DNA from: an uncultured Rhodospirillales bacterium
GTDB taxonomy: Bacteria > Pseudomonadota > Alphaproteobacteria > Kiloniellales > Kiloniellaceae
DNA length: 60,445 nt
Assembly (NCBI GenBank): GCA_913060675.1
Contig: CAJXUS010000020.1
Location: 1 to 60,445 of the forward strand
Reading direction: 5' to 3'
Shown: positions 8,919-19,420 of the stretch, piece by piece
How the letters are laid out: each line of letters starts with the position of its first letter
How positions within the stretch are numbered: the stretch's first letter is position 1
Position numbers and translations under genes: made by a program
Notes under the pieces: generated by a model
The model's input: only the letters and a program-made list of their open reading frames with translations
Database searches by the model: none
What the model was told of the DNA's origin: nothing

Positions 8919-10493
8919 ATGGAAACGACTGCTCTTTATAGAACTGAACTCCTACAGGTTGCCGCTGCAGTTGCGCGGGAAAAAAGTATCGAATGTGACG
9001 AAGTCATTGATGCTATGGAGCAGGCTATTTCTAAGGCCGGACGTGCCAAATATGGTCATGAACGTGATATTCGTGCTGAAATTGATCGTAAGACTGGTGA
9101 AGTTAGATTGCGTCGCTACACTGAAGTTGTCGAGGAAGTTGAAAACGACCTGACTCAGGCCACTTTGAAGGACGCAAGATTTCATCGGGCCGATATTGAA
9201 ATTGGTGAATTCTTTTACGATGAATTGCCGCCGATCGACCTGGGCCGTATTGCTGCCCAAACTGCGAAGCAAGTAATCGTACAGAAAGTTCGCGATGCAG
9301 AACGGGCGCGTCAATTCCGTGAGTACAAAGATCGTGTTGGTGAAGTCATCAATGGTGTTGTGAAGCGGAATGAATTTGGCAATGTGACTGTTGATCTTGG
9401 TAAGGCCGAAGCGATTATGCGTCGCGACGAAACTTTGCCGCGTGAGAATTTCCGCAACGGTGATCGTGTCCGTGCATATATTTATGACGTTCGTGAAGAA
9501 CCTCGTGGACCACAAATTTTTGTATCTCGTTCGCACCCGCAATTCATGGCAAAACTCTTCTCGCAAGAAGTGCCTGAAATTTATGACAATGTAATTGAGA
9601 TTAAAGCTGTTGCTCGTGATCCAGGAAGTCGCGCTAAGATTTCCGTACAATCACAGGATTCTTCGATTGATCCAGTTGGCGCATGTGTTGGTTTGCGCGG
9701 TAGTCGTGTACAGGCGATTGTGACAGAGCTTCAAGGTGAGAAAATTGACATTATTCCTTGGTCTCCGGATGTCGCTACTTTTGTCGTAAATGCGCTTGCA
9801 CCTGCAGAGGTGTCAAAAGTTGTTCTTGATGAAGATACCAACCGTATCGAAGTTGTGGTGCCTGATGATCAGTTGTCATTGGCAATTGGCCGCCGGGGAC
9901 AGAATGTCCGTTTGGCATCTATCCTAACAGGTTGGGATATTGATATCATGACCGACGAAGAGGAATCTCGTCGCCGTCAAGATGAAACCAAACAGCGTTC
10001 TCAAAACTTTATCGATGCTTTGGATGTTGACGATGTAATCGCACATCTTCTGGTCGCTGAAGGTTTCGAAAGCGTAGAACAGGTTGGCTTCGTGCCCGTA
10101 GATGAGTTGGCAACGATTCAAGGTTTTGATGAAGATATTGCCGAAGAATTACGTAATCGTGCGAGAGCGCATCTTGAAGTTCACGAGAAAGAGCTTGAGC
10201 AATCTCGACAAAGTCTAGGCGTAAGCGATGAGCTTATGTCCGCGGATGGCCTAACAAGTGAGCAGTTGGTTCACTTGGGTGAGCAGGGTGTCAAAACACT
10301 GGACGATCTTGCTGATCTCGCGGGTGATGAACTGGTCGAAATGCTTGGTGAAGAGCTTATCATCACAGAAGATGCAGCAAATGCAGTTATTATGGCAGCA
10401 CGCGCACATTGGTTTGAAGACGAAGCTGCGGTTGCAGACTCCGATACTCCCTCTTCTGAAGCTGCAACCACAGAAGTTTCTGAGGAAGCATAA
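8919..10493 (+). CDS. nusA: transcription termination/antitermination factor NusA
   Basis: NusA binds RNA polymerase and modulates pausing, termination and antitermination. The 524 residues read as an N-terminal polymerase-binding domain (to about 130), S1 (about 135-200), two KH domains (about 230-345, with the typical CVGLRGSRVQAIV and LAIGRRGQNVRLA) and two C-terminal helix-hairpin-helix repeats (about 360-500). The tail is strongly acidic. Start ATG 8919 follows a purine-rich leader. The ylxR-like gene begins 17 bases after the stop. Confidence 0.97.
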   Translation: METTALYRTELLQVAAAVAREKSIECDEVIDAMEQAISKAGRAKYGHERDIRAEIDRKTGEVRLRRYTEVVEEVENDLTQATLKDARFHRADIEIGEFFYDELPPIDLGRIAAQTAKQVIVQKVRDAERARQFREYKDRVGEVINGVVKRNEFGNVTVDLGKAEAIMRRDETLPRENFRNGDRVRAYIYDVREEPRGPQIFVSRSHPQFMAKLFSQEVPEIYDNVIEIKAVARDPGSRAKISVQSQDSSIDPVGACVGLRGSRVQAIVTELQGEKIDIIPWSPDVATFVVNALAPAEVSKVVLDEDTNRIEVVVPDDQLSLAIGRRGQNVRLASILTGWDIDIMTDEEESRRRQDETKQRSQNFIDALDVDDVIAHLLVAEGFESVEQVGFVPVDELATIQGFDEDIAEELRNRARAHLEVHEKELEQSRQSLGVSDELMSADGLTSEQLVHLGEQGVKTLDDLADLAGDELVEMLGEELIITEDAANAVIMAARAHWFEDEAAVADSDTPSSEAATTEVSEEA

Positions 10494-10510
10494 CCCAGAG
10501 GATAGATACG

Positions 10511-11170
10511 TTGGTAAAGTCTGTATCTAGCTCAAAAGCTGGGGGAAAGAAAAAAAATCGAAAGAGGCATAAAAGCGACCCCGAAAGGCGTTGCATTGCA
10601 TCTGGAGAGCTTTTCCCTCAATCGGGCTTGTTGCGTTTTGTGGTTGGACCAGATGGTTTTGTCGTTCCAGATTTGTCTGGAAAACTGCCTGGACGCGGAA
10701 TCTGGTTGTCTCCAAGCCGGGATATGCTAGAGAAGGCGTGTAAAAAACAATTATTCGCTCGTTCGGCTAAAGCGAAGGTCAAAGTTGCAGACGATATTAT
10801 CGACCAACTTGACGCGCAGCTAACGAAACGTTGCCTTGATGCTCTAGGTCTGGCAAAACGTGCAGGACATTTAGTAGCAGGGTTTGAGAAGACTAAAGCT
10901 TGGCTTTCCTCTGGAAAAGTCAAGGTGCTGGTTCAAGCCGCTGATGCGGCAGAAGATGGGCGTGGTAAGATTCGTGCTTTGGCTAGGGCTATTGACCCTG
11001 ACATGCTGACTAACGAAATATTTACTGCGCAAGAACTAGGGCAAGCGTTGGGCCGAGATAGCTGGGTTCATATAGCGCTTAGGCCAAGTGGAATCGCTGA
11101 TAAGTTCGTCGTGGATACGACGCGGTTGTCAGCTGTAAGAGGAATTGCGGGACCCCCCGCCAAAGAGTAA
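10511..11170 (+). CDS. YlxR (DUF448) / L7Ae-like RNA-binding protein
   Basis: This 219-residue cytoplasmic protein fuses two RNA-binding parts. An N-terminal YlxR domain (about residues 22-95) contains RRCIASGE and [13 protein letters not shown]-terminal L7Ae/L30e-like domain (about 100-195) contains [16 protein letters not shown]. The nusA-ylxR-infB order is conserved in bacteria, and the fusion is usual in alphaproteobacteria. The role is poorly known, probably in RNA or nucleoid-associated regulation. The start is TTG at 10511, preceded by CAGAGGATAG. The first 25 residues are very lysine-rich. Confidence 0.9.
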   Translation: MVKSVSSSKAGGKKKNRKRHKSDPERRCIASGELFPQSGLLRFVVGPDGFVVPDLSGKLPGRGIWLSPSRDMLEKACKKQLFARSAKAKVKVADDIIDQLDAQLTKRCLDALGLAKRAGHLVAGFEKTKAWLSSGKVKVLVQAADAAEDGRGKIRALARAIDPDMLTNEIFTAQELGQALGRDSWVHIALRPSGIADKFVVDTTRLSAVRGIAGPPAKE

Positions 11171-11187
11171 GTGGACGCCTGAAAGAC

Positions 11188-13884
11188 ATGACCTCGAGCA
11201 AGGACACCAAGCAGAGCAAAAAGCCGCTGACACTGAGTCGGCCAAATTCGCTTGAGTTGAAAAAAACTGTTGAGACCGGACAGGTCAAGCAGAGCTTTAG
11301 CCATGGGCGGTCTAAGTCCGTTACCGTGGAAGTCAAGCGCAGTCGTACCTTTGAGCGCGGCGAAAGTGGTCGGATGGCAGAAGTCACCATACCTGAGCCT
11401 CAGCTTACTGAAGCACCGAAGCCTAAAGAAGCACCGGTCGTTAAAAAAGCACCTCCTGCGAAAAAGGCTTTTAAACCTAAGCCGACTCAGGACACCCTGA
11501 CCAACGCTGAAAAAGCAAAACGTATGCAGGTTCTTACTGCAGCGCGTGAAGCTGAAGAAGGTAAACGTCAATCTGCCGAAGCTGAACGGTTGCGCCTAGA
11601 AGAAGACGCGCGTCGTAAGGCAGAAATCAAGGCTGAAGAAGACGCCCGTTTCAAGGCTGATGAAGTTGATAGATTAAAGCAGGAAGACGAAGCTGCTCGT
11701 GTTGAGAATGCTAAAAGCTCAATGGAGAAAGCGGAAGACGAAGCTAAGGTTGCCGCACGTGCTACGACTGAAGCTCGCAAAAAGCGCGAAGCAGCAGAAC
11801 GTGCCCCTGAAAGACGTCCTGCTCGCCCAGAAAAACCGAAACCAAAGAAAAAACCTGCTGCTGCTCCTACAAGTGTTGGTGATGCCATTGCTCAGGAACT
11901 TGGTGGACGTGTTAAACAGGGTAATAAACCGAGCTTTACGCCTAAACAGGCGACGGACAAAAATCAACCTGCTGGTGATCGTCGTAATAAAGGCAAGTTG
12001 ACTATTTCTACCGCGACTTCGGATAATGATGGACGTCAACGTTCATTGGCATCTGTTAAGCGTCGTCGTCAGAAAAAACTTCAGCAAGAACGTGGCAGTA
12101 ATCGCGCAGCACCGATGAAGGTTTTGCGCGAAGTTACTCTTCCAGAAACCATCACCGTACAAGAACTTGGTAACAGAATGGCCGAACGTGCCACAGATGT
12201 TATCAAAGAGCTGATGAAGCTGGGCGTCATGGCAACGATCAACCAAACGATCGATGCTGATACTGCCGAATTGGTTATTACCGAATTGGGCCATACATTC
12301 AAACGCGTTACGGATGCGGATGTGGAACAAGGCATTCGTGGTGCTGATGTCGATGATGACAGTACCGTGGAGACCCGTTCTCCTGTCGTTACGATCATGG
12401 GGCACGTTGACCATGGTAAGACTTCTTTGCTGGATGCAATTCGTTCTGCGGATGTGGTTCGTGGAGAAGCTGGTGGTATTACACAGCATATCGGGGCCTA
12501 TCAGGTAAACCTTGAATCCGGGAATAAAATTACCTTCCTAGATACTCCAGGTCACGCGGCCTTCACTGAAATGCGTCTTCGTGGTGCTACTGTAACTGAT
12601 ATTGTTGTTCTCGTTGTTGCTGCTGATGATGGCATCATGGAGCAAACAATTGAAGCGATTAACCATGCTAAAGCTTCCAATGCTCCAATTCTTGTTGCTA
12701 TTAACAAAATGGATAAACCGGGTGCTGATGCAAATCGTGTGAAACAAGAACTTCTTCAACATGAACTCGTTGTAGAGGACCTGGGTGGTGATATTCAGAC
12801 AGTTGAAGTTTCAGCTAAAAACAAAACTGGTTTGGATAAGCTTGAAGAAGCTATCATGCTTCAGGCAGAATTACTTGAGCTTAAAGCTAACCCGAACCGA
12901 AGTGCAATTGGTGCTGTGATTGAAGCCAAACTTGATAAAGGGCGTGGTTCTGTTGCAACAGTACTGGTTCAAAAAGGTACGCTTAAGGTTGGCGATATCT
13001 TTGTCACTGGTTGCGAGTGGGGTCGTGTTCGTGCTCTGACAAACGAACGTGGTCAGCAAGTTGAAAAGGCTGGTCCAGCCCTTCCTGTTGAGGTTCTTGG
13101 TCTGAACGGAACACCGAATGCTGGCGACGATTTCATCGTTGTTGAAAATGATGCTAAAGCCCGTGAAATCGCTGAGTATCGTGAGCAGAAGAAGAAAGAT
13201 CTCGCTGCTGCTGCCGAAGGGCGCGGTTCTCTGGAACAGATGCTTGCAAAATTAAAAGAAGGGCAAGCGGAAGAGCTACCCATTATTGTTAAGGCAGACG
13301 TCCATGGTTCCATGGAAGCGATTGCGACCAGCCTAGAGAAGATGAATACCGACGAAGTTAAGGTCAAAATTCTTCATACTGGCGTTGGTGCAATTAACGA
13401 ATCCGATATCACGCTGGCTCAGTCTACAGGTGCTTTTGTTATCGCGTTTAACGTTCGTGCCAATCCGCAAGCACGTGAGATGTCTCGACGTGATAACGTT
13501 GATATTCGCTACTATTCCATCATTTATAATGTTGTCGATGATGTGAAAGCGGCATTAAGCGGTATGCTTGAGCCTGAACAGCGTGAGAAATTCCTTGGAT
13601 ACGCGCAAATTCGTGAAATCTTCGACATTACCAAAACTGGTAAAATTGCGGGTTGTATGATTACTGAGGGCATTGTTCAACGTGGCTCAAAAGTACGTCT
13701 GCTTCGTGATAACGTCGTCATTCACGATGGTAATCTCAAGACCTTACGTCGCTTCAAAGATGAAGTGAAAGAAGTCAAAGAGGGTTACGAATGTGGTATG
13801 GCCTTTGAAAATTATTCTGACCTTAAAGTTGGCGATCAAATTGAGTGTTACATCATCGAGGAAATCGCTCGAAAGCTTGATTAA
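11188..13884 (+). CDS. infB: translation initiation factor IF-2
   Basis: IF-2 is the GTPase that brings initiator tRNA to the 30S subunit and promotes 50S joining. The 898-residue protein has a long charged N-terminal region rich in Lys, Glu, Ala and Arg (to about residue 300; coiled or disordered), an IF-2 N domain, and then the G domain: G1 GHVDHGKT at residues 405-412, [11 protein letters not shown] and NKMD. C-terminal EF-Tu-like, IF2-3 and C2 domains follow. Start ATG 11188 lies 17 bases after the ylxR stop. The repetitive charged region makes long spurious reading frames on the other strand. Confidence 0.97.
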   Translation: MTSSKDTKQSKKPLTLSRPNSLELKKTVETGQVKQSFSHGRSKSVTVEVKRSRTFERGESGRMAEVTIPEPQLTEAPKPKEAPVVKKAPPAKKAFKPKPTQDTLTNAEKAKRMQVLTAAREAEEGKRQSAEAERLRLEEDARRKAEIKAEEDARFKADEVDRLKQEDEAARVENAKSSMEKAEDEAKVAARATTEARKKREAAERAPERRPARPEKPKPKKKPAAAPTSVGDAIAQELGGRVKQGNKPSFTPKQATDKNQPAGDRRNKGKLTISTATSDNDGRQRSLASVKRRRQKKLQQERGSNRAAPMKVLREVTLPETITVQELGNRMAERATDVIKELMKLGVMATINQTIDADTAELVITELGHTFKRVTDADVEQGIRGADVDDDSTVETRSPVVTIMGHVDHGKTSLLDAIRSADVVRGEAGGITQHIGAYQVNLESGNKITFLDTPGHAAFTEMRLRGATVTDIVVLVVAADDGIMEQTIEAINHAKASNAPILVAINKMDKPGADANRVKQELLQHELVVEDLGGDIQTVEVSAKNKTGLDKLEEAIMLQAELLELKANPNRSAIGAVIEAKLDKGRGSVATVLVQKGTLKVGDIFVTGCEWGRVRALTNERGQQVEKAGPALPVEVLGLNGTPNAGDDFIVVENDAKAREIAEYREQKKKDLAAAAEGRGSLEQMLAKLKEGQAEELPIIVKADVHGSMEAIATSLEKMNTDEVKVKILHTGVGAINESDITLAQSTGAFVIAFNVRANPQAREMSRRDNVDIRYYSIIYNVVDDVKAALSGMLEPEQREKFLGYAQIREIFDITKTGKIAGCMITEGIVQRGSKVRLLRDNVVIHDGNLKTLRRFKDEVKEVKEGYECGMAFENYSDLKVGDQIECYIIEEIARKLD

Positions 13885-13915
13885 GCTTTTGTCAGCGATG
13901 AAGGGATGATTTCTG

Positions 13916-14383
13916 TTGAGTGAAAATTCTAAAAACCGTAGTGGTACACCTAGGAGCCAAAGACAATTGCGTGTAGGTGAAGAAATTCGCCATGGCATGT
14001 CTCAAATCCTTAATCGAACAAGTTTTAATGATCCCCACCTCGAGGGGGTCATTATTACGATTTCTGAAGTTCGGATTAGCCCGGATCTAAGGAACGCAAC
14101 TGCATTTGTTGTGCCTTTGGGTGGTGCTGATTTGAAAGTTGTTACCAAGGCCTTGAATAAAGCGTCGAGTTACTTTCGCCGAGAACTAAGTCACATGTTG
14201 CGCTTGCGTAGCTGTCCTCGAATTGGTTTTGAGGCAGATAGGTCGTTTGATGAGGCTGCGAAAATTAACACGATCCTTCAAAGTGATAATGTCCAGCAAG
14301 ATCTTCGTCATGATGAAGATGACATGCCGGATGATTATGACGACGTCGAGTCGCACTCTGGGGATGGCGAAGCGGACACATAA
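13916..14383 (+). CDS. rbfA: ribosome-binding factor A
   Basis: RbfA is a KH-fold factor that binds the 30S subunit near helix 1 of 16S rRNA and acts in late maturation and cold adaptation. The 155-residue sequence has the typical RVGEEIRHGMSQIL start, ITISEVRISPDLRNATAFV in the middle and LRSCPRIGFEADRSFDEA towards the end. The C-terminal tail, about residues 125-155, is very acidic (many Asp/Glu) and probably disordered. The start is TTG 13916, preceded by AAGGGA. The stop overlaps the truB start as TAATG. Confidence 0.95.
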   Translation: MSENSKNRSGTPRSQRQLRVGEEIRHGMSQILNRTSFNDPHLEGVIITISEVRISPDLRNATAFVVPLGGADLKVVTKALNKASSYFRRELSHMLRLRSCPRIGFEADRSFDEAAKINTILQSDNVQQDLRHDEDDMPDDYDDVESHSGDGEADT

Positions 14384-15312
14384 TGGCCCGTAAGAAAAAA
14401 GGCCTTCCCATTCATGGGTGGCTGGTCATCGACAAGCCTCTTGGTGTCACTTCGACCCAAATTGTCGGTAAGGTACGTCGTCTCCTTAATGCTCAAAAAG
14501 TTGGTCATGGCGGCACTCTCGATCCTTTAGCATCTGGCCTTCTTCCTCTTGCATTTGGCGAGGCAACTAAGACTGTTTCCTACGCAATGGACGGACGGAA
14601 GAGTTATCGCTTTGCTGTTAAATGGGGAGAGGCAACCTCTACCGAAGATCTTGAGGGCGATGTTGTTGAAACCAGTAGCCATAGACCAACAAAAGATGAG
14701 ATTGTTCAATCTCTTGTGGCCTTTCAGGGCGAGATAAATCAAGTGCCTCCTCGTTATTCAGCCATAAAAATTGATGGCAAACGAGCGTATGATCTGGCCC
14801 GAGACGGGGACGAAGAGTTTGAAATGAAGTCCAGAGTTGTTCGCATCGATCGGTTTGAGCTGATCGAAATGCGTAATGAGGACGAAGCTGTATTTGAAGT
14901 CGATTGCGGAAAGGGAACTTACGTTAGATCCCTTGGACGCGATATTGCCAAAGCACTTGGCACTTGTGCACATGTGACGGAGCTACGCCGTACACGCGTA
15001 GGACCCTTCACATTAGAGCATGCGATTTCACTGGAATCTCTTGAAGAGATCGGGCATAGTCCCGCTGCCGAAGAGCTATTGCTCCCGGTAGAGACCGCGC
15101 TGGACGACATCTCGGCGTTGGCCTTATCAGAAATCGAAGCAACCCGCCTGCGACATGGTCAGCCTCTATCAATGATAGCTCGGCATGATCTGAAGCGGAT
15201 CGGCGACCTTGTTAACGGGGATGTATTTCTGGCAACAGAAAACCAAAAACCCGTTGCCTTGGCCCGGTTTGAAAAAGGTGAGGTGAGATCGGTACGTGTA
15301 TTAAATCTCTAG
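14383..15312 (+). CDS. truB: tRNA pseudouridine(55) synthase
   Basis: TruB makes pseudouridine 55 in the T-loop of nearly all tRNAs and also acts as a tRNA chaperone. In the 309-residue protein the catalytic aspartate is Asp47 in GHGGTLDPLASGLLP. KPLGVTSTQIV and YVRSLGRDIA are further family motifs, and a short PUA-like C-terminal region follows. The ATG shares one base with the rbfA stop codon, so translation is coupled. rpsO follows after 36 bases. Confidence 0.96.
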   Translation: MARKKKGLPIHGWLVIDKPLGVTSTQIVGKVRRLLNAQKVGHGGTLDPLASGLLPLAFGEATKTVSYAMDGRKSYRFAVKWGEATSTEDLEGDVVETSSHRPTKDEIVQSLVAFQGEINQVPPRYSAIKIDGKRAYDLARDGDEEFEMKSRVVRIDRFELIEMRNEDEAVFEVDCGKGTYVRSLGRDIAKALGTCAHVTELRRTRVGPFTLEHAISLESLEEIGHSPAAEELLLPVETALDDISALALSEIEATRLRHGQPLSMIARHDLKRIGDLVNGDVFLATENQKPVALARFEKGEVRSVRVLNL

Positions 15313-15348
15313 GATTTGTCCTAGATAGCTTTTAAAGAAGGAAAAGCG

Positions 15349-15618
15349 ATGTCGATTACGGCTGAGCGTAAACAAGAAGTTATTAAAGAATTCGCCACTA
15401 TCGAAGGCGATACTGGTTCTCCAGAAGTACAGGTAGCTATTCTATCTGAACGCATCAACAACCTGACTGAGCACCTCAAAGATCACAAAAAGGATTTCCA
15501 TTCCCGTCGTGGTCTCTTGGGCATGGTTGGTTTGCGTCGTCGTCTTTTGGACTACACGAAAAAGAAAGATCAGGGCCGTTATGAAGCTCTGATCAAACGT
15601 CTCGGCCTGCGCCGCTAA
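15349..15618 (+). CDS. rpsO: 30S ribosomal protein S15
   Basis: S15 is a primary 16S rRNA-binding protein of the central domain. It has 89 residues, exactly the family length, with the conserved [26 protein letters not shown] and LLDYLK-like LLDYTKKKD segments. AGAAGG at 15336-15341 lies upstream of the ATG. pnp follows after a structured 235-base gap, the classic rpsO-pnp pairing. Confidence 0.97.
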   Translation: MSITAERKQEVIKEFATIEGDTGSPEVQVAILSERINNLTEHLKDHKKDFHSRRGLLGMVGLRRRLLDYTKKKDQGRYEALIKRLGLRR

Positions 15619-15637
15619 GGCATAGGTAGTTTCTGTG

Positions 15638-15723
15638 ACACCCGGTCAACAGCGAAATTGATTTCCTGTTGGGCGGGTGTACCTTTATTCACGGGATGGG
15701 TTTTTACCCGAATATTCGTGAAT
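15638..15723 (+). repeat. Two hairpins downstream of rpsO
   Basis: Hairpin one spans 15638-15680: ACACCCG pairs with CGGGTGT, and inside it CAACAG pairs with CTGTTG. Hairpin two spans 15687-15723: ATTCACG pairs with CGTGAAT, and inside it GGGT pairs with ACCC. Neither has a proper T-run, so they look more like 3'-end stabilising or processing structures than simple terminators. Confidence 0.6.
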
Positions 15724-15768
15724 ATTTCTTTGATATTGTTTCGGGGGTCGGGGCAGTATTAAGTCAGA

Positions 15769-15818
15769 GCCGGTCCTCCGAAAGCTGTTTAAAAACGAAC
15801 AGTTTTCGTAGGCCCGGC
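15769..15818 (+). promoter_or_regulatory. Long imperfect hairpin in the pnp 5' leader (RNase III-like substrate)
   Basis: A stem of about 19 pairs with two mismatches is formed by 15769-15789 with 15798-15818, closed by an eight-base A-rich loop. The outer arms are GCCGG and CCGGC. No T-run follows and the pnp ATG is 35 bases downstream. In E. coli, RNase III cuts a leader hairpin of pnp and PNPase then represses its own mRNA; this element has the same place and form. The function here is inferred by analogy. Confidence 0.65.
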
Positions 15819-15853
15819 AAAATGAAACCGGCCCGTTATTTTAAGGAAAACTG

Positions 15854-17971
15854 ATGTTTAACATCCATACTAAAGAAATCGAATGGGGTGGTCGTACCCT
15901 TAAGCTGGAAACAGGTCAAATTGCACGTCAAGCTGACGGTGCGGTACTTGCCACTTATGGCGATACTGTTGTTCTTTGTACTGCGGTTGGTGCCAAAAGC
16001 ATGAAACCTGGTCAGGACTTCTTCCCGCTGACAGTTAACTATCAAGAAAAAACATACGCCGCCGGTAAAATACCAGGCGGTTTTTTCAAGCGTGAAGCAC
16101 GTCCATCAGAAAAAGAAACTCTTGTTTCTCGCCTGATTGACCGTCCACTCCGCCCGTTGTTTGCTTCTGGTTATCTGAACGAAACTCAGGTTATTTGTAC
16201 TGTTGTCAGTCATGATCTTGAAAATGATCCTGACATCATCGCGATGATCGGTGCCTCTGCAGCTCTGACAATTTCTGGCCTTCCTTTCCTTGGCCCAATC
16301 GGCGGTTGTCGTGTTGGTTACAAAGACGGTGAATACCTCCTGAATCCATTGATGCCAGACTATCCAGAAATGGATCTCGACCTTGTACTTGCTGGTACAC
16401 ACGAAGGCGTGTTGATGGTTGAATCAGAAGCTCAAGAGCTTTCTGAAGAAGTTATGCTGGGTGCTGTCGCTTTTGGTCACGAGCAGATGATGCCTGTGAT
16501 TAACGCGATCATCGAGTTGGCTGAGCAGTGTGCAAAAGACCCACGTGAAATCGCCCCTGTTGATCCTGCTGTTGCGGCAGTTAAAGAAAAACTAATCGCT
16601 GGTGGTATCCTGGGTAAGTTTACAGAAGCTTACGGCGAGCAAGAAAAACTTCAACGACAGGTTAATATTGCTGCTGTTAAGGCAGCTGCACTTGAAAGCC
16701 TTGAAGAAGGCGAAGTATCGATCGCTGGTGGTCTGTTCAAGAAGCTGGAAGCCGAAGTTGTTCGTGGTTCTATCTTGAAAACCAGCATGCGTATTGATGG
16801 GCGTAACACCAAACAAGTTCGTCCAATCGTCGCTGAAGTTGGCAAGCTGCCACTTACACACGGTTCTGCTCTCTTTACTCGCGGCGAAACTCAGGCGCTT
16901 GTAACCTCTACTCTCGGTACAGGTCAGGATGAGCAAATCGTCGATCAGCTCGACGGCAGCTATCGCGAACACTTCTTGCTTCACTATAACTTCCCTCCTT
17001 ATTCAGTAGGTGAAGCTGGCTTCCTTCGTGGCCCAGGCCGTCGTGAAATTGGTCATGGTAAACTCGCATGGCGCGCAATCCGTCCATTGCTACCAACTAA
17101 AGAAGATTTCCCTTACACAATGCGTGTTGTGTCCGAGATCACAGAATCAAATGGTTCTTCTTCTATGGCAACAGTATGTGGCTCATCTCTTGCTTTGATG
17201 GATGCAGGTGTTCCTCTAAGCTCACCAGTTGCTGGTATCGCAATGGGTCTGATCAAAGAAGGCGACGATTACGCTGTTCTCTCTGATATTCTTGGTGATG
17301 AAGATCATCTTGGTGATATGGATTTTAAAGTTGCAGGTACCGAGAACGGTGTGACTGCTCTGCAGATGGATATTAAAATTACATCTATCACGCAGGACAT
17401 CATGAAGGTTGCTCTTGAGCAGGCTCATGAAGGTCGTATCCACATCCTGGGTGAAATGTCCAAAGCACTGACATCTGGTCGTGAGGGTGTGTCTGAACAT
17501 GCGCCACGCATCACGACTTTCAGTATTCCTAAAGACAAAATTCGCGAAGTTATCGGCACTGGCGGTAAAGTTATTCGGGAAATCACCGAAGAGACTGGCG
17601 CGAAGATCGACATCGACGATGATGGAACAATCAAAGTTGCAGCAATTGACCAGGAAGCTGGTGATGCCGCCGTTAACTGGATTAAATCTATTGTAGCTGA
17701 GCCAGAAGTTGGTGTTGTCTACGATGGTAAGGTCGTTCGTTGTGTTGATTTTGGTGCTTTCGTGAACTTCATGGGTGCCCGTGATGGTCTTGTTCATATC
17801 TCTGAGCTTGAAGATCGTCGTGTTGGCAAAGTTACCGAAGTTGTAAACGAAGGTGATATGGTCAAAGTTAAATGCATCGGTGTTGAGCGTGGTGGTAAAG
17901 TTAAACTTTCCATGAAACGTGTGAACCAGGAAACTGGTGAAGATCTCGAAGCGAACGCAGAAGCTGAGTAA
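15854..17971 (+). CDS. pnp: polyribonucleotide nucleotidyltransferase
   Basis: PNPase is the phosphorolytic 3'-5' exoribonuclease of the RNA degradosome. The 705 residues contain two RNase PH domains (about 1-225 and 310-545) separated by a helical domain, then a KH domain with [18 protein letters not shown] (about 560-615) and an S1 domain (about 620-690). Conserved [12 protein letters not shown] and the second-core SSSMATVCG segment are present. AAGGAAA lies just upstream of ATG 15854. The leader has a large hairpin, and two further hairpins follow the stop. Confidence 0.97.
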   Translation: MFNIHTKEIEWGGRTLKLETGQIARQADGAVLATYGDTVVLCTAVGAKSMKPGQDFFPLTVNYQEKTYAAGKIPGGFFKREARPSEKETLVSRLIDRPLRPLFASGYLNETQVICTVVSHDLENDPDIIAMIGASAALTISGLPFLGPIGGCRVGYKDGEYLLNPLMPDYPEMDLDLVLAGTHEGVLMVESEAQELSEEVMLGAVAFGHEQMMPVINAIIELAEQCAKDPREIAPVDPAVAAVKEKLIAGGILGKFTEAYGEQEKLQRQVNIAAVKAAALESLEEGEVSIAGGLFKKLEAEVVRGSILKTSMRIDGRNTKQVRPIVAEVGKLPLTHGSALFTRGETQALVTSTLGTGQDEQIVDQLDGSYREHFLLHYNFPPYSVGEAGFLRGPGRREIGHGKLAWRAIRPLLPTKEDFPYTMRVVSEITESNGSSSMATVCGSSLALMDAGVPLSSPVAGIAMGLIKEGDDYAVLSDILGDEDHLGDMDFKVAGTENGVTALQMDIKITSITQDIMKVALEQAHEGRIHILGEMSKALTSGREGVSEHAPRITTFSIPKDKIREVIGTGGKVIREITEETGAKIDIDDDGTIKVAAIDQEAGDAAVNWIKSIVAEPEVGVVYDGKVVRCVDFGAFVNFMGARDGLVHISELEDRRVGKVTEVVNEGDMVKVKCIGVERGGKVKLSMKRVNQETGEDLEANAEAE

Positions 17972-17980
17972 AACTCTGGT

Positions 17981-18014
17981 TAACTGATGTAAACTGGACT
18001 CATTACATCAGTTA
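17981..18014 (+). repeat. Perfect 12-bp hairpin after pnp
   Basis: TAACTGATGTAA at 17981-17992 is repeated in inverse at 18003-18014 with a ten-base loop. It starts ten bases after the pnp stop, has no T-run, and precedes a true terminator by 40 bases. It probably stabilises or marks the 3' end of the pnp message. Confidence 0.6.
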
Positions 18015-18054
18015 AACTGGTAATTGACCTGTCATAAAAAGCAGGTATTAAGAA

Positions 18055-18086
18055 ACGGATGATCCCACTGGGATCGTCCGTTTTTT
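18055..18086 (+). terminator. Rho-independent terminator of the rimP-pnp cluster
   Basis: A 12-base-pair stem (18055-18066 with 18070-18081, one G-U pair) has a three-base loop and is followed by a six-T run ending at 18086. It ends the pnp transcript before the phosphodiesterase gene. Confidence 0.92.
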
Positions 18087-18125
18087 GTTTGGGTAAAGTA
18101 TCCGTTTGTGACAGGGAGAAGGAGC

Positions 18126-18884
18126 ATGGCAAACGCCACTCCGAAAGTTATATTGCCGAGGGTTCAGGCTCACCGTGGCGCCAAGGGTGTCCGACCTGAG
18201 AATACCATGGCGAGCTTGCGTGAAGCTCTTGCGCAGGGCGTTTCCTGGACAGAATTTGATGTGAAATTATCAAAAGACGGAATTCCTGTTCTTTATCATG
18301 ATCAAGATCTCAAAAGGACGTCTGGTCTTGAGGGACTAGTAAAGGATTACACCTTTGCTGAACTTCAAGACTTCGAAGCTGGCGCATGGTTCGATGAAGC
18401 TTATAAAGGTGAAAAAATTCCGTCTTTAGAAGAAGTTTTAAAGTTTCACATCGATAACGGATTACATGCAAACATCGAACTGAAACCATCTGATGGCGAA
18501 GAGAAGGAAACGACAAAAGCCGTTGTTGATTTACTGGACAGAATTTGGCCAGATCATCTACCAAAGCCTTTGTTTAGTTCTTTTAAACGAGATTCATTGG
18601 AAGTGGCGCGGGATATTGCGCCGGACTATCCGCGTGGCTTATTGATATATGATGATTTAAGTAATTGGCAAACACATGCAAAAAATCTGAATTGTTCAAC
18701 AATTCACCTGTGGCATAAGATGTTTACGCCTGAACTTATCGCTGAAATCAAACAATTAGGATATGGTATCGCGACCTATACGGTTAATGAAGTTGATCGT
18801 GCCAAGGAGCTTGTCGCTATGGGCGTTGATAGCATTATTACGGACTTCCCCGGAAATACATTAGAAGCCCTTGAAGCTGAATAA
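18126..18884 (+). CDS. glycerophosphodiester phosphodiesterase
   Basis: This is a GDPD-family enzyme of the cytoplasmic UgpQ type, cleaving glycerophosphodiesters to glycerol-3-phosphate and an alcohol. The 252-residue TIM-barrel protein has the catalytic and metal-binding HRGAKGVRPENT near residue 16, EFDVKLSKDGIPVLYHD with the metal ligands, and IELKPS. No signal peptide is seen. I chose ATG 18126 because GGGAGAAGGAG precedes it directly; a GTG at 18108 lies inside that site. It follows a strong terminator, so it is probably a separate unit. Confidence 0.92.
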   Translation: MANATPKVILPRVQAHRGAKGVRPENTMASLREALAQGVSWTEFDVKLSKDGIPVLYHDQDLKRTSGLEGLVKDYTFAELQDFEAGAWFDEAYKGEKIPSLEEVLKFHIDNGLHANIELKPSDGEEKETTKAVVDLLDRIWPDHLPKPLFSSFKRDSLEVARDIAPDYPRGLLIYDDLSNWQTHAKNLNCSTIHLWHKMFTPELIAEIKQLGYGIATYTVNEVDRAKELVAMGVDSIITDFPGNTLEALEAE

Positions 18885-19018
18885 GTTTCTTTTAACCTTC
18901 CTGGGAGCCAGCAAAGTATACATAAAATTCTGAATGTGGCAATTTATGATGGCCAACTGTCATTGTTGCCATGAGGCATATTTTGCATAGTGTTTCTAGC
19001 TCAAATCAGGAGAAACAC

Positions 19019-19327
19019 ATGCTTGAAATTCGACCCAATTGCGAATGTTGCGATAAAGATCTATCGCCTGCTGCCACTGATGCCATGATCTGTACATACG
19101 AATGTACCTTTTGTGCTGATTGTGTGAAGAACGTTCTCTCAAATGTCTGCCCAAATTGCGGGGGTGGGTTTACCCCTCGTCCGATACGACCTGCAATTGA
19201 GCACAGAAAAGGTCTGAGCATCTGTCATCAACCTCCTTCTCAAAAGCGCGTGCTGACAAAGTTTAGTAAAGAAGAGTTGAAAGCGCTTGCCGATCCGCTA
19301 AAGTCTCTAAGACCTGAAGAGCGATAG
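19019..19327 (+). CDS. DUF1272 domain-containing zinc-ribbon-like protein
   Basis: This 102-residue cytoplasmic protein has a Cys-rich N-terminal half: CECCDKDL, CTYECTFCADC and CPNCGGGF, eight or more cysteines in CxxC-type pairs over residues 6-50, suggesting zinc binding. It matches my memory of DUF1272 proteins, whose function is unknown. ATG 19019 follows CAGGAGAAACAC, a good ribosome site, and is preferred over a site 16 codons upstream. The C-terminal 40 residues are charged and unremarkable. Confidence 0.82.
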   Translation: MLEIRPNCECCDKDLSPAATDAMICTYECTFCADCVKNVLSNVCPNCGGGFTPRPIRPAIEHRKGLSICHQPPSQKRVLTKFSKEELKALADPLKSLRPEER

Positions 19328-19420
19328 GCGAGGTCAAGAGAGAAAGGCATTCTTGAAAGTACCAACCTATTCGGCTCATTTTCCGCGTAAAGAAGCTCAT
19401 GAGTAGGTAGCAGAAAAGTA

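Noticed and set aside
8952..9650. A 232-codon open frame antisense to nusA
   Set aside because: Shadow of the nusA coding pattern; no ribosome site, no family motif, and unusual Asn/Phe/Thr-rich composition.
11568..12039. Open frames antisense to the charged region of infB
   Set aside because: Low-complexity Ser/Arg/Phe strings mirror the Lys/Glu/Ala repeats of IF-2; no independent evidence of coding.
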